DNA of 64,000 nt from Salinigranum salinum. Its GTDB lineage: Archaea > Halobacteriota > Halobacteria > Halobacteriales > Haloferacaceae. Location of the stretch: contig NZ_VTOJ01000001.1 of the NCBI RefSeq assembly GCF_009176545.1, positions 1,178,001-1,242,000 of the forward strand, written 5' to 3'. The translations under genes were made by a program, and so were the position numbers. Positions 43,690 through 52,327 of the stretch are shown here, one piece after another (position 1 is the stretch's first letter; each line of letters begins with the position of its first letter). The notes under the pieces are model-generated. The model was not told where the DNA came from. It searched no databases and worked only from the letters and a program-made list of their open reading frames with translations.

Positions 43690-44163
43690 TCACAGCTCGA
43701 CGCCGGAGGGAATGAGGCTCTCCGACCGGAGGAGGTTCCCCTCGGCGTCGTACACCAGGAACGTCCCTTTCTCGTAGACGACGAGGTCGTCGTCTTCGAG
43801 GGTGATCTCGACCCGGTACTGGCCGTCGTCGGCGTCGGCGGTCCGGCCGAACTCGCGTGCGGCACGGATGAACCGAAGGACGTCCTCGGCCGACTCGTTG
43901 AGCTCGAGGATGAAGTCGCCCGTCATCCGGTTCGTGACGCCGACGACACCGCTCGCGTCCTCCGTGTCCAGCGCGTCGACGAGACGGAACGCGACGTCGA
44001 TCTCGGACGCGGCGAGGAGTTCGCCGTCCCCTCCCGTCAGCCGCTCTGTGAGCAGTTCTCTGGGGCCGTGGAAGTCGATACGCACCAGTGGCTTGTGGGG
44101 TTGTTCCCCCGCGTCGACCCAGTCGACGTCGCGGACGTCCAACGTGAAGTAGTCGCGCCTCAT
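43690..44163 (-). CDS. DUF5793-like haloarchaeal protein
   Basis: A 157-residue acidic protein beginning MRRDYFTLDVRDVDWVDAG. It appears mostly beta-stranded (LVRIDFHGPRELLTERLTGG; FLVYDAEGNLLRSESLIP) with one helix (SAEDVLRFIRAAREFGRTAD). It resembles the haloarchaea-specific DUF5793 group. Function unknown. The start at 44163 removes an unlikely upstream extension. It is divergent from the next membrane protein gene. Confidence 0.75.
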   Translation of the reverse strand: MRRDYFTLDVRDVDWVDAGEQPHKPLVRIDFHGPRELLTERLTGGDGELLAASEIDVAFRLVDALDTEDASGVVGVTNRMTGDFILELNESAEDVLRFIRAAREFGRTADADDGQYRVEITLEDDDLVVYEKGTFLVYDAEGNLLRSESLIPSGVEL

Positions 44164-44249
44164 TCGACAGGCCAGCCTAAGGTGTGCCTCCGTATGAACG
44201 TAACGCCCGGCGGCGACAGCTTTTTTCACTCGGGCCGTCCCCACGCGGT

Positions 44250-44753
44250 ATGGTTTGGGTCCGCTCGGAGTACGCCGGGGAACTCGCCGTGCTGTCGGCG
44301 TGGCTGACGGCCTTCATCCCCTGGAACGTGACGTTCTCCTCCGTCGCGGGCGGCAGCGTTCTGTTCGTTCGCTTCCCCTTCGTCCAGGTTCGGTACACCT
44401 ACGGCGTCCCGTTCGCACAGGGTGTCGCCGTCGCGGACCCGCTCTCGGCCATCGCGTTTCAGGCCGGCAACTCCATCGCGGTCGCCTACCAGGTGTGGGC
44501 GGTCGGCGCCGGCGTGTTCGCCCTCGCCTTCGTCTTCTCGATCGTCTACTACGTCGCCGAGGAACGGGTCGAGGCGTTCCCCGTCGACCCCGTCCGACTG
44601 ATGGGCGTCCTGCTCGGCCTCTCGGGGCTGATCCTCGCCGCGTCGACGTACCTCCTCGCGACCCGTGGCTTTCCGGGGGTGCCGATCCCAGTCGGCGTGG
44701 CGTTCCTCCTGCTGTTCGCCGGCGTCCTCCTCACCATCGAACGAACCGACTGA
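44250..44753 (+). CDS. Haloarchaeal four-helix membrane protein
   Basis: A 167-residue membrane protein with four helices (WLTAFIPWNVTFSSVAG; YQVWAVGAGVFALAFVFSIV; GVLLGLSGLILAASTYLL; VGVAFLLLFAGVLLTIE). Starts MVWVRSEYAGELAVLSAW. This small family is common in haloarchaea; no function is known. A T-run lies at 44220-44226 in the divergent promoter region. Confidence 0.75.
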   Translation: MVWVRSEYAGELAVLSAWLTAFIPWNVTFSSVAGGSVLFVRFPFVQVRYTYGVPFAQGVAVADPLSAIAFQAGNSIAVAYQVWAVGAGVFALAFVFSIVYYVAEERVEAFPVDPVRLMGVLLGLSGLILAASTYLLATRGFPGVPIPVGVAFLLLFAGVLLTIERTD

Positions 44754-44830
44754 CCGGTGGAAACCCCACACCGTCCACCGGTGGTTCGCTCGTCGAGTCC
44801 GAATCTCACGGCTGAGAAGCCCGGACGAAC

Positions 44831-44838
44831 GTTTTTAT
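44831..44838 (+). promoter_or_regulatory. TATA-like box for the pilB-pilC operon
   Basis: gtttttat lies 42-49 bases before the ATPase gene start, predicting a leader of about 20 nucleotides. Confidence 0.5.
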
Positions 44839-44879
44839 CCCCCGGAGTGGGATCTGTGATAAGTCATACAATCTGATAT

Positions 44880-46520
44880 ATGTCGGGACACACACTCGAC
44901 GGCGAACCCGACGCGGCCGCGACACCCGTCGGAGACCACGCCGAACGCGACCTCCTGAGCGAACTCAAGCGGACGCTCTCGGTGCTCCGTGGTGGACAGT
45001 TCGAGGTTCCCCCGCTTCGACCAGGTACCGACGGCCCGCTGAGCCGCTTTTCCGTCCCCGCGAACAACGAGGAGGTCGAACGCTACTGGGTGAACGCGCC
45101 GTTCGCGTACGTGGTCGTGACGTACGACACGGAGGCGAGCGAACACCTGTATCACGTGGTCGAACCCGACCTCGATGCCTCCGAGTCGGCCCTCCTCGCG
45201 CGCATCCGGCGCGACATCCGCGAGCCGCTCCTCTACCACGACGGCGCCGACCCCACCGGCGAGCAGACGCTCCGGACGGAGCTCGCGTCGGTGCTCGGCG
45301 AGTACGGGATCGACGTCGCGCCCGCCACGTTCCACACCTTCCTCTACTACCTCCTCCGCGACTTCCGGGGGTACGGGCGGACGGATCCGCTCATGCGCGA
45401 CCCACACATCGAGGACATCTCCTGCGACGGCTACGACCTCCCCATCTTCGTCTACCACGACACCTACACGGACATCGAGACGAACGTCGCCTTCGACCGC
45501 GAGGCGCTGGACCACTACGTCGTCAGGATGGCCCAGCGATCCGGCAGACACATCAGCATCGGTGACCCCGTCATCGGCACGACGCTCCCGAACGGGTCAC
45601 GCGCCGAACTCGCGCTCGGCGAGGAGGTCACGCCGCGGGGCTCCGCGTTCACCGTCCGGATGTACGCCGACGAACCGTTCACGCCGATCGACCTCGTGCA
45701 GTTCGGGACGTTCTCGATCGAGCAGATGGCGTACCTGTGGCTCTGTATCGAACACAACCGGTCGCTCATCTTCGCCGGCGGGACGGCCTCGGGGAAGACC
45801 ACGTCGATGAACGCCGTCTCGATGTTCATTCCGCCACGTGCGAAGGTGCTCAGCATCGAGGACACCCGCGAACTGTCGCTTCACCACGACAACTGGCTCT
45901 CCTCCGTGACGCGACAGCGGCTCAACGAGGGGACCGACATCGACATGTACGACCTCCTCCGTTCGGCTCTCAGACACAGGCCGGAGTACATCATCGTCGG
46001 CGAGGTCCGCGGCGAGGAGGCCGTGACGCTGTTCCAGGCGATGAACACGGGACACACGACGTTCTCGACGATGCACGCCGACAGCGTCGAGACGGTCATC
46101 AACCGGCTCGAGAACGAGCCGATCAACGTCCCCCGACCGATGGTGCAGTCGCTCGATCTCCTCTTGGTGCAGACGCTCACCAGACTGGACGACGAACGGG
46201 TGCGACGGTCGAAGACCATCGGCGAGGTCGGGAAGATCGACCAGCGGACCGGCGAACTCGACTACGCGAGCGCGTACTCGTGGAACGTCGAAACGGACAG
46301 CTTCGACCGCCACGACAGCACGCTGCTCGACGAGATCCGTCGCGACCGCGGGTGGACGCAGACGGAACTGCGCCGCGAACTGCGAAACCGCGAACGGTTC
46401 CTCCGCGTCCTCGCAGATCGGGGTGTGAACGATTACCGGCAGTTCACCGCGCTCGTCAACGAGTACTACGCCCACCCCGACGAGGTCCTCGAGTGGCTCG
46501 ACGCCGCCCAGGAGCCGTGA
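44880..46520 (+). CDS. Type II/IV secretion system (PilB/GspE-like) ATPase
   Basis: A 546-residue assembly ATPase that powers archaeal type IV pilus or related filament assembly at the inner face of the membrane. The N-terminal domain (about 60-280) precedes the RecA-like core: Walker A FAGGTASGKTTSMNAV (near 298-312), Asp-box LSIEDTRELSLHHDNW, Walker B YIIVGEVRGEEAVTLFQ and His-box TGHTTFSTMHADSVETV. The gene for the membrane platform protein starts seven bases later. No pilin or prepilin peptidase gene is in the window. Confidence 0.93.
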   Translation: MSGHTLDGEPDAAATPVGDHAERDLLSELKRTLSVLRGGQFEVPPLRPGTDGPLSRFSVPANNEEVERYWVNAPFAYVVVTYDTEASEHLYHVVEPDLDASESALLARIRRDIREPLLYHDGADPTGEQTLRTELASVLGEYGIDVAPATFHTFLYYLLRDFRGYGRTDPLMRDPHIEDISCDGYDLPIFVYHDTYTDIETNVAFDREALDHYVVRMAQRSGRHISIGDPVIGTTLPNGSRAELALGEEVTPRGSAFTVRMYADEPFTPIDLVQFGTFSIEQMAYLWLCIEHNRSLIFAGGTASGKTTSMNAVSMFIPPRAKVLSIEDTRELSLHHDNWLSSVTRQRLNEGTDIDMYDLLRSALRHRPEYIIVGEVRGEEAVTLFQAMNTGHTTFSTMHADSVETVINRLENEPINVPRPMVQSLDLLLVQTLTRLDDERVRRSKTIGEVGKIDQRTGELDYASAYSWNVETDSFDRHDSTLLDEIRRDRGWTQTELRRELRNRERFLRVLADRGVNDYRQFTALVNEYYAHPDEVLEWLDAAQEP

Positions 46521-46527
46521 AGCCGGC

Positions 46528-48660
46528 ATGGTCCTCCACTACCTCCCGCTGGTCGCCGTCTGTGGGCTCTGTCTCGTCGTCGTGCTCACCCCCGTGAGCA
46601 CGACCGCCGATCGGCTGGTCTCGCTCGTCGCGTTGCGGCTCTTCGGCGACTACGTCTCCCGCGAGACCGACCGCCGAGACCGCGAGCTCGAGCGGATGCG
46701 GGCCGCGCACGTCGGCGGTACCCACCGCCGGTTCGCCGCTCGGACGATGCTCGTCTCGCTCGTGTTCGGGATCACGGGCGCCGTCGTCGGCGTCTACGCG
46801 GCTGCCGGTGTTCTCTCCGTGCTCTCGGCCGAGCCGACGGCCGTCCGCGAGTCGGCGCCCCCGATGCTGGGCGTGCTCGGCGATCTCGCCCGACTGTCGG
46901 CGATCGACCTCGGGCGACTGTTCGTTGTCACCGCCGGGGTGAGCCTCACCGTCGGTCTCCTGCTCGCGGTGATCGGCTACTGGTCGCGGTGGGTCTACCT
47001 CGGTCAGGTGGCACACGCCCGGCGGAACGCGATCGACGCGTCGCTCCCCCGGACCGTCGCGTTCGTCTACGCGCTGTCGCGGTCGGGGATGCCGTTCCCG
47101 TCGGTGCTCACGACGCTGGCGAAGAACGAGCACGTGTACGGCGAGGCCGCCCGCGAACTGGCCGTCGCCGTCCGCGAGATGAACGCGTTCGGGACCGACG
47201 TCGTCTCCGCGCTGGCCACCACCGGCGAGCGGACGCCGAGCGACGATCTCGAGGAGTTCGTCGAGAACCTCGGGAACGTCCTCTCGAGCGGCCGGAGCCT
47301 CTCGTCGTTCCTCCGGCTGCAGTACGAACGCTACCAGGAGGCGGTTGAGGCCCAGCAGGACAAGTATCTCGACCTGCTGGCGGCGTTCGCCGAGATCTAC
47401 GTCACCGTCCTCGTCGCGGGGCCGCTGTTCGGTATCACGGTGCTCGTCGTCATCGGTCTCGTCATCAGCGACACGACGCTGCTGATCCAGCTCATCACGT
47501 ACCTCGGCATCCCGCTCGCGAGCGCTACCTTCATCGTCTACATCGACAGCATCACAGAGGCGCTGCGCGGGCCGGGGTGGCAGAGCGCGCTCGACGTCGC
47601 GAACGACGAGGTTCCGGACCGTCGCCTCGTCGCGGCCGACGCGTCGCTCGCCGCCGACGGCGGCCACGCGGCCGCCGACCGGACGACGCTCGCCCGTCTC
47701 GACGCGTACGACCGGCTCGAACCGCTCCGTCGCTGGCTCTCCGACCCGTACGAACAGCTTCTGCGGCGACCCACCGCGACGATCTACTTCACGCTGCCAC
47801 TGATGCTGCTCTGGTTCCTCTTCCGGATCGGCTTCGAGCGGGCGTCGCCGTCGCACGTGGCCGCCGTGCTCGGATCGCTCTCGGCGCTCGACCTGACCAC
47901 GGTCGTCACCCGGTTCGACGGGCCGCTCATCGAGGCGTCGATCGTCATCCTCGGTGGGATCTCGCTGGTCTACGAGGCGCGGAAGCGTCGGTACCGGAGT
48001 CTCGAAGACGCGACGCCCGACTTCCTCGACCGGATGGCGAGCGTCAACGAGGCGGGACTGACCGCGATCGAGAGCATCCACAAGATCGCACGGACGGATC
48101 TCGGCTATCTCGGCGAGGAACTGCAGCGTGCCTCGCATGACATCTCGTGGGGTGCCGACGCGTCGACGGCACTGCGGCGGATGGCCAACCGGAGCCACGC
48201 ACCGTCGCTCCGACAGTCGATGACGCTCATCACCAACGCGATGACCGTCAGCGGCGACATCTCTCCCGTGTTGCGGATCGCCGCCAACGAGGCACAGAGC
48301 GCGCGGCAACTGCGTCGCGAGCGCCGGCAGGAGATGGTCATCTACCTGCTCGTCATCTACCTCTCCTTCTTCGTCTTCCTCGGCATCATCGCGGCACTGA
48401 CCGTCTCGTTCATTCCCGCGATCGAGGAGGCGGGTCGCTCTCCGGTGCTCAACAACGGTGCCGTCTCCGTCGGGATCTTCGCCGGACTGCGCGACGTCCA
48501 GACCGACGGCTACCGACTCCTGTTCTTCCACGTCTCGGTCGTTCAGGCGGCGTGTTCCGGGCTCATCGCGGGACAGCTCGGGGAAGGGAGCGTCTACGAC
48601 GGGCTGAAACACGCGACGATCCTGCTGATCCTCGCGTACGGCCTCTTCGCCGTCCTGTGA
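46528..48660 (+). CDS. Type II secretion system F (PilC/TadC-like) membrane protein
   Basis: A 710-residue platform protein with two T2SSF domains, each containing pairs of helices (VAFVYALSRSGMPFPSVLTT in the first; FLDRMASVNEAGLTAIESIH in the second) and about nine membrane segments overall. It anchors the ATPase and extrudes pilins. It follows the ATPase gene by seven bases in a two-gene operon. The length fits the double-domain archaeal PilC form. Confidence 0.92.
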   Translation: MVLHYLPLVAVCGLCLVVVLTPVSTTADRLVSLVALRLFGDYVSRETDRRDRELERMRAAHVGGTHRRFAARTMLVSLVFGITGAVVGVYAAAGVLSVLSAEPTAVRESAPPMLGVLGDLARLSAIDLGRLFVVTAGVSLTVGLLLAVIGYWSRWVYLGQVAHARRNAIDASLPRTVAFVYALSRSGMPFPSVLTTLAKNEHVYGEAARELAVAVREMNAFGTDVVSALATTGERTPSDDLEEFVENLGNVLSSGRSLSSFLRLQYERYQEAVEAQQDKYLDLLAAFAEIYVTVLVAGPLFGITVLVVIGLVISDTTLLIQLITYLGIPLASATFIVYIDSITEALRGPGWQSALDVANDEVPDRRLVAADASLAADGGHAAADRTTLARLDAYDRLEPLRRWLSDPYEQLLRRPTATIYFTLPLMLLWFLFRIGFERASPSHVAAVLGSLSALDLTTVVTRFDGPLIEASIVILGGISLVYEARKRRYRSLEDATPDFLDRMASVNEAGLTAIESIHKIARTDLGYLGEELQRASHDISWGADASTALRRMANRSHAPSLRQSMTLITNAMTVSGDISPVLRIAANEAQSARQLRRERRQEMVIYLLVIYLSFFVFLGIIAALTVSFIPAIEEAGRSPVLNNGAVSVGIFAGLRDVQTDGYRLLFFHVSVVQAACSGLIAGQLGEGSVYDGLKHATILLILAYGLFAVL

Positions 48661-48837
48661 CGGTGCGCTCTCCCACGAGGAGGCTGACTGCCGAGCGGCG
48701 GCTGCGGTGACGGCGCTGACCCTGCACCACGGCCGGCGACCGTCGACGGGTCACCGCTCCCCGTCCGCCCCGTTGCGGTGTCAGGAGGGCAGGCCTGCGA
48801 CGTCGAGAGGGCAGCCCTACGGCATCGAGAGAGTCGG

Positions 48838-48845
48838 TTTTAGTA
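48838..48845 (+). promoter_or_regulatory. TATA-like box for the methyltransferase gene
   Basis: ttttagta lies 22-29 bases before the ATG at 48867; a leaderless arrangement. Confidence 0.5.
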
Positions 48846-48866
48846 CGCGTGTGTCGACGTCCGTGT

Positions 48867-49514
48867 ATGGCCGACGACCTCCGGCGGACCTACGACCGCA
48901 TCGCCGAACACTTCGCCGCCACCCGGGAACACGCGTGGCCGGAGGTCGAGTCGTTCCTCGACGGCCGAACCGGGCGGTGGGCGGTCGACGTGGGCTGTGG
49001 GAACGGTCGCCACACCGAACTGCTCGCGGCTCACGCTGACGTCGCCGTCGGATTCGACGTGAGTCGCGGGCTGTTGGCCGAGGCCGAGGCTCGCGCGGCC
49101 GACCGCGGGTTCGAGACGGCGCTCGTCCAGGGCGACGCCGCCGCGCTCCCCTTTCACGACGGGCGGTTCGACCTCGCGGTGTACGTCGCGACGCTGCACC
49201 ACCTCCGACCCAGAGCCCGCCGCGTCGCCAGCCTCGACGAACTCGCCCGCGTCCTCGCTCCGGGGGGACGGGCGGTCGTGAGCGCGTGGGCGACCGTCCA
49301 CGACCGGTTCGCCGACGAACACGCCGACGCCGACGCCGGCTTCGACACGCACGTCGACTGGACGCTCCCCGGTGGCGAGACGGTCCCCCGGTTCTACCAC
49401 ATCTACGCGCCGGCGGAGTTCCGCGCCGACCTCGACGCCTCGAGGCTCGTCCCTACCGAGGTGTTCGTCTCCAGCGGCAACTGCTACGCCGTGGTCGGCC
49501 CGGCGTCGGCGTGA
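48867..49514 (+). CDS. Class I SAM-dependent methyltransferase (Trm9-like)
   Basis: A 215-residue methyltransferase. Motif I is WAVDVGCGNGRHTELLAAHA (about 37-56), motif post-I VGFDVSRGLLAEAEARA, and the acidic VQGDAAALPFHDGRFDLAVY gives the adenine and active-site region. ATLHHLRPRARRVASLDELA and VLAPGGRAVVSAW resemble the Trm9/ALKBH8 wobble-uridine carboxymethyl methyltransferases, but small-molecule acceptors are possible. Confidence 0.87.
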   Translation: MADDLRRTYDRIAEHFAATREHAWPEVESFLDGRTGRWAVDVGCGNGRHTELLAAHADVAVGFDVSRGLLAEAEARAADRGFETALVQGDAAALPFHDGRFDLAVYVATLHHLRPRARRVASLDELARVLAPGGRAVVSAWATVHDRFADEHADADAGFDTHVDWTLPGGETVPRFYHIYAPAEFRADLDASRLVPTEVFVSSGNCYAVVGPASA

Positions 49515-49661
49515 CTCCGTCCGTGTGCGGGACCGGGCTGGACGGCAGACGACCGACGCGACGGCCGGGACGCGGCAGTCGTCGATCGGTCAACCCCCCC
49601 GCCGTTCGTGTGGTATGTCGACACACGTCGGGTGGATGTGCGCGGCGCACGAACGTCCGAC

Positions 49662-49669
49662 GTTTATGC
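49662..49669 (+). promoter_or_regulatory. TATA-like box for the flavoprotein gene
   Basis: gtttatgc is 24-31 bases before the ATG at 49693. Confidence 0.5.
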
Positions 49670-49692
49670 TTCCGCAGCCCAATCTGTGAGTG

Positions 49693-50709
49693 ATGGCTGA
49701 TTCGTCTACTGTCAGGGAGTTCGAGGTCGTCGTCGTCGGTGGCGGACCGGCCGGGCTGACGTCGGCGCTGTACACCACGCGACTGGGACACGACACCGCG
49801 CTCGTCGACCGCGGCGGCGGCCGCGCGGCGATGATGCTCGACACGCACAACGTGATCGGCGTGCCCGAGTCGGTGTCCGGCAACGAGTTCCTCCAGACGG
49901 CCCGCGACCAGCTCACGGCGTACGGCACGGAGCTCGTCCGCGACTTCGTCACCGACGTCTCTCGCGACGAGGACGGCCGGTTCCGACTCGGCGGCAACGA
50001 GGGCGAGTACGTCGCCGACCGCGTCGTGCTCGCCGTCGGCTTCAACGACGAGCGTCCGAAGCCACCGCTGCCGCGGACGGGCCGTGGCCTCCACTACTGT
50101 CTGCACTGCGACGCGTACATGTTCGTCGACGAGTCGGTGTACGTGATGGGGCACTCCGACTCCGCGGCGTACGTGGCGATGATCATGCTCAACTTCACCG
50201 ACGAGGTGGACATCCTGCTGCGGGGCGAGGAGCCCACGTGGAGCGACGACACCGACCGGCTCGTTCGCGCCCACCCGGTCGACATCGTCGAGGAGGACGT
50301 CGTCGGGCTCACGAAGGACGACGACGGCTGGCTGGAGAGCTTCGAGTTCGCGGACGGCCAGGTCAGAGGGTACAAAGGTGGGTTCGCCATGTACGGCTCG
50401 AACTACAACACGGGACTCGCGGAGCAACTGGGCGTCGCGCTGACCGACGACGGGACCATCGACGTCGACGACCACGGCCGGACCTCGGTGGACGGGGTGT
50501 ACGCCGTGGGCGACATCGTCCCCGGCCACAACCAGATCCCCGTGGCGATGGGGATGGGCGCGAAGGCCGGGATCGCGATCCACATGGAACTCCGGGAGTT
50601 CCCGAAGTCGCTCGAGGAGATCGAACGCGAGGGCCCGGTCGACGGCGAATCCGTCCCGGGGATGTCCGAGGAACTGCGCGAGACGGCGCGGGCGCACGGC
50701 GACGACTGA
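49693..50709 (+). CDS. Thioredoxin reductase-like FAD-dependent oxidoreductase
   Basis: A 338-residue flavoprotein. FAD motif: VVVVGGGPAGLTSALYTTRL. The redox centre reads HYCLHCDAYMF, equivalent to the CxxC of thioredoxin reductase. The second nucleotide motif is atypical: VYVMGHSDSAAYVAMIML has GHSDSA where NADPH-using reductases have GGGDSA, so the electron donor may not be NADPH. The C-terminal FAD motif is VYAVGDIVPGHNQIPVAMGM. Start ATG 49693; a GTG one codon earlier is the alternative. Confidence 0.88.
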   Translation: MADSSTVREFEVVVVGGGPAGLTSALYTTRLGHDTALVDRGGGRAAMMLDTHNVIGVPESVSGNEFLQTARDQLTAYGTELVRDFVTDVSRDEDGRFRLGGNEGEYVADRVVLAVGFNDERPKPPLPRTGRGLHYCLHCDAYMFVDESVYVMGHSDSAAYVAMIMLNFTDEVDILLRGEEPTWSDDTDRLVRAHPVDIVEEDVVGLTKDDDGWLESFEFADGQVRGYKGGFAMYGSNYNTGLAEQLGVALTDDGTIDVDDHGRTSVDGVYAVGDIVPGHNQIPVAMGMGAKAGIAIHMELREFPKSLEEIEREGPVDGESVPGMSEELRETARAHGDD

Positions 50710-50793
50710 CAGCAGCGGATCGGGCCGTTCGCTCGGGTCCCGGGCGACCGAGTGACGTGTCCGTCCTGTCGTGAACGAGCGAGTAACGTAACA

Positions 50794-50802
50794 CCCTTAT
50801 CC
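50794..50802 (+). promoter_or_regulatory. TATA-like box upstream of tRNA-Gly
   Basis: cccttatcc lies about 95 bases before the tRNA, consistent with a transcript carrying a 5' leader that is removed by RNase P. Confidence 0.4.
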
Positions 50803-50893
50803 CGTCGTTGGATACGGTGGAGTGAACGCTTCGCTTCGACGCCGGTGGTGAGCGATTCCGTCGGAATCGCGAGCCTCGGAGCGAACGAAGTGA

Positions 50894-50964
50894 GCGCCGG
50901 TGGTCTAGTGGTAGGACCTGAGCCTTCCAAGCTCATGGCCCGGGTTCGAATCCCGGCCGGCGCA
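50894..50964 (+). tRNA. tRNA-Gly (anticodon TCC)
   Basis: A full cloverleaf of 71 nucleotides: acceptor GCGCCGG pairing with CCGGCGC plus discriminator A; a D arm in GTCTAGTGGTAGGAC; anticodon stem TGAGC/GCTCA with loop CTTCCAA (anticodon TCC); T arm CCGGGTTCGAATCCCGG. CCA is not encoded. No intron. Its 3' half is the attachment core of the element that follows. Confidence 0.97.
50919..50964 (+). other. attL: tRNA-Gly 3' half (attachment core)
   Basis: These 46 bases, from the anticodon stem to the discriminator, recur at 56551-56596 with one mismatch (G versus A in the T stem). A tRNA gene restored on one side and a 3' fragment on the other is the standard outcome of tyrosine-integrase insertion. 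Confidence 0.85.
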
Positions 50965-51203
50965 TTCTGCGAGGAACGGACGTGACGAGCGAATGCGCCC
51001 CGAAGGGATTCGAATCCTGCCAGTCGCGCGCAGCGAGGCACGAGCGAGCACGTCTGGCTCCGGTTCGAATCCCGGCCGGCGCATTCTGCGAGGAACGGAC
51101 GTGACGAGCGAATGCGCACCGAAGGGATTCGAATCCTGCCAGTCGCGCGCAGCGAGGCACGAGCGAGCACGTCTGGCTCCGGTTCGAATCCCGGCCGGCG
51201 CAC
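50943..51203 (+). repeat. 119-bp tandem repeats built on the tRNA-Gly 3' end
   Basis: Unit 1 spans 50943-51061, unit 2 51062-51180, and a 23-base partial unit runs 51181-51203. Each unit starts with the tRNA tail (ggttcgaatcccggccggcg) and continues into about 95 bases of unrelated sequence. The two full units differ at only one or two positions (gcgccccgaagg versus gcgcaccgaagg). The partial unit ends where the A+T-rich element begins, so the repeats form a ladder of attachment-like ends. The stretch from 50965 to 51370 holds no gene. Confidence 0.85.
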
Positions 51204-51370
51204 TATAGCGGCCTTCTCTCCCGTGTTTTCGGCAGAATCCGGTGATCCACCAGTGACATGGAAAAAGCTCAGGACCCACCCCTCGAAAACAAAGGTCAAC
51301 GCCGTACAGCGGCTTTAAAAACTATCCGGACTATCTCACTAGAAAACAGAACATCCAAAGGTGGTATCGA

Positions 51371-52061
51371 ATGATAATTCGACAAGAAGAGACGGTGTGC
51401 GGTGTGAAGCCGGTTTCGAAACATGCCCAGAAGCAGTTGAATCTGCGACAAGTTGAGGACTACCGCAGTCACCGGAAGCAATTGATCCAGTGGATGGCTC
51501 AATTGGGTAAAGACCCTGAGAAAGCGGAGGGGTACGCCAGTGAGACGGTAAAACAGCGTGCGTACCGTTTGGACAGGTTTTACCGCCGGGTGTGGAACGA
51601 ACAGGAGGAAGGATACACCACGCGGATGAGTATATGCGGTATCTCGCGGTTCAGGACCACTCGTTGAGTTACAAGACTTCGATGCAGAAGGCGGTGAATA
51701 CTCTGTTCAAGTTCCAGGACTTCAAGAACAAGGAGGACGCCGGTTGGGAGCCGGAGATCAAGTTCAACAATGACTCCACAAGCCATAACCCGCGTGGCTT
51801 CTTGACTGACGTGGAGCGCCGGAAGCTCCGTGAGGCCAGTCTTGAACATGGTTCTGTCCCACACTACAGTTTGGTCACTTCTGAATAGCGTGATTGCTGG
51901 AAAGCATACTCGCACAGCGGTTCGGGAAGCCGAAAGATGAGATCGGGTTGAGTGACTGGGAACGTGCGAACAGCTTCAAAATCCCTTCCTTGGTGAATAC
52001 GAGTTTGGATGCAGGTCTTCGGCCTGTGGAGGTGGCTTGTGCAAAGGTTTCGTGGGCGTGA
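51371..52061 (+). pseudogene. Tyrosine (XerC/D-like) integrase, frameshifted and truncated
   Basis: Haloarchaeal phage-type integrase sequence spread over three frames. Frame from 51371: the N-terminal SAM-like domain (LRQVEDYRSHRKQLIQWMAQ, KDPEKAEGYASETVKQRAYR). A shift near 51605-51625 leads to HADEYMRYLAVQDHSLSYKT and RGFLTDVERRKLREASLEHG, ending in a stop at 51886-51888. A further shift leads to LAQRFGKPKDEIGLSDWERA and LVNTSLDAGLRPVEVACAKV, containing the first catalytic Arg. The sequence is then cut off; the HxxR and Tyr catalytic parts are missing. It cannot encode a working recombinase. Confidence 0.85.
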
Positions 52062-52185
52062 GCTTGAGCACGTGGAGAAGCATCTCTCGAAGGACTTCGA
52101 GGTCTGGATTGTCTGTCAGAATCATGCTGTTCTAGAGGATATCTTGTCAAACCTTGTCGAGAGGATGAAAATGAAAATCGGTTAG
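52056..52185 (+). pseudogene. C-terminal fragment of an unknown protein
   Basis: Immediately after the integrase break, another frame reads RELEHVEKHLSKDFEVWIVC then QNHAVLEDILSNLVERMKMK and stops at 52183-52185. It has the look of the end of a real alpha/beta protein with a VWIVC strand, but has no start of its own, so it is a fusion-junction remnant. The source family is not recognised. Confidence 0.45.
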
Positions 52186-52327
52186 TGGTTAGGCTAGTCT
52201 CTGAGATTGATAAAATGATCTGACATTTCTGTTTCAGAGATGAGAACAATACGTAGCAATTCGGCGTTTAGATGGCTATGTCCTGGAAGAAGCTAGGATC
52301 GCTGTCAATCCTATAGCTGTAGTTTGG

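Noticed and set aside
46456-48612. A 718-codon minus-strand frame
   Set aside because: Antisense to the pilus platform gene, which has clear T2SSF domains.
51001-51060. Possible extra tRNA genes in the repeats after tRNA-Gly
   Set aside because: Only T-arm and acceptor 3' sequence is repeated; no 5' acceptor, D arm or anticodon arm is present.
50943-51203. CRISPR array
   Set aside because: Units are 119 bp and directly abutting with no variable spacers, and no cas gene is nearby.
51871-52055. A separate small gene after the integrase stop
   Set aside because: The peptide (SLDAGLRPVEVACAKVSW) is the start of the integrase catalytic domain in another frame, so it belongs to the broken integrase.
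52009-52185. A new small gene starting at ATG 52009
   Set aside because: Its first ~15 codons overlap integrase sequence in a different frame; only the part after about 52056 looks like protein, so it is a fusion junction rather than a gene.
52200-52245. Inverted repeat tctctga...tcagaga as an operator for the cassette
   Set aside because: Only seven bases with a loop of over 30 in A+T-rich DNA, so chance is likely; the distance to the gene start is also large.
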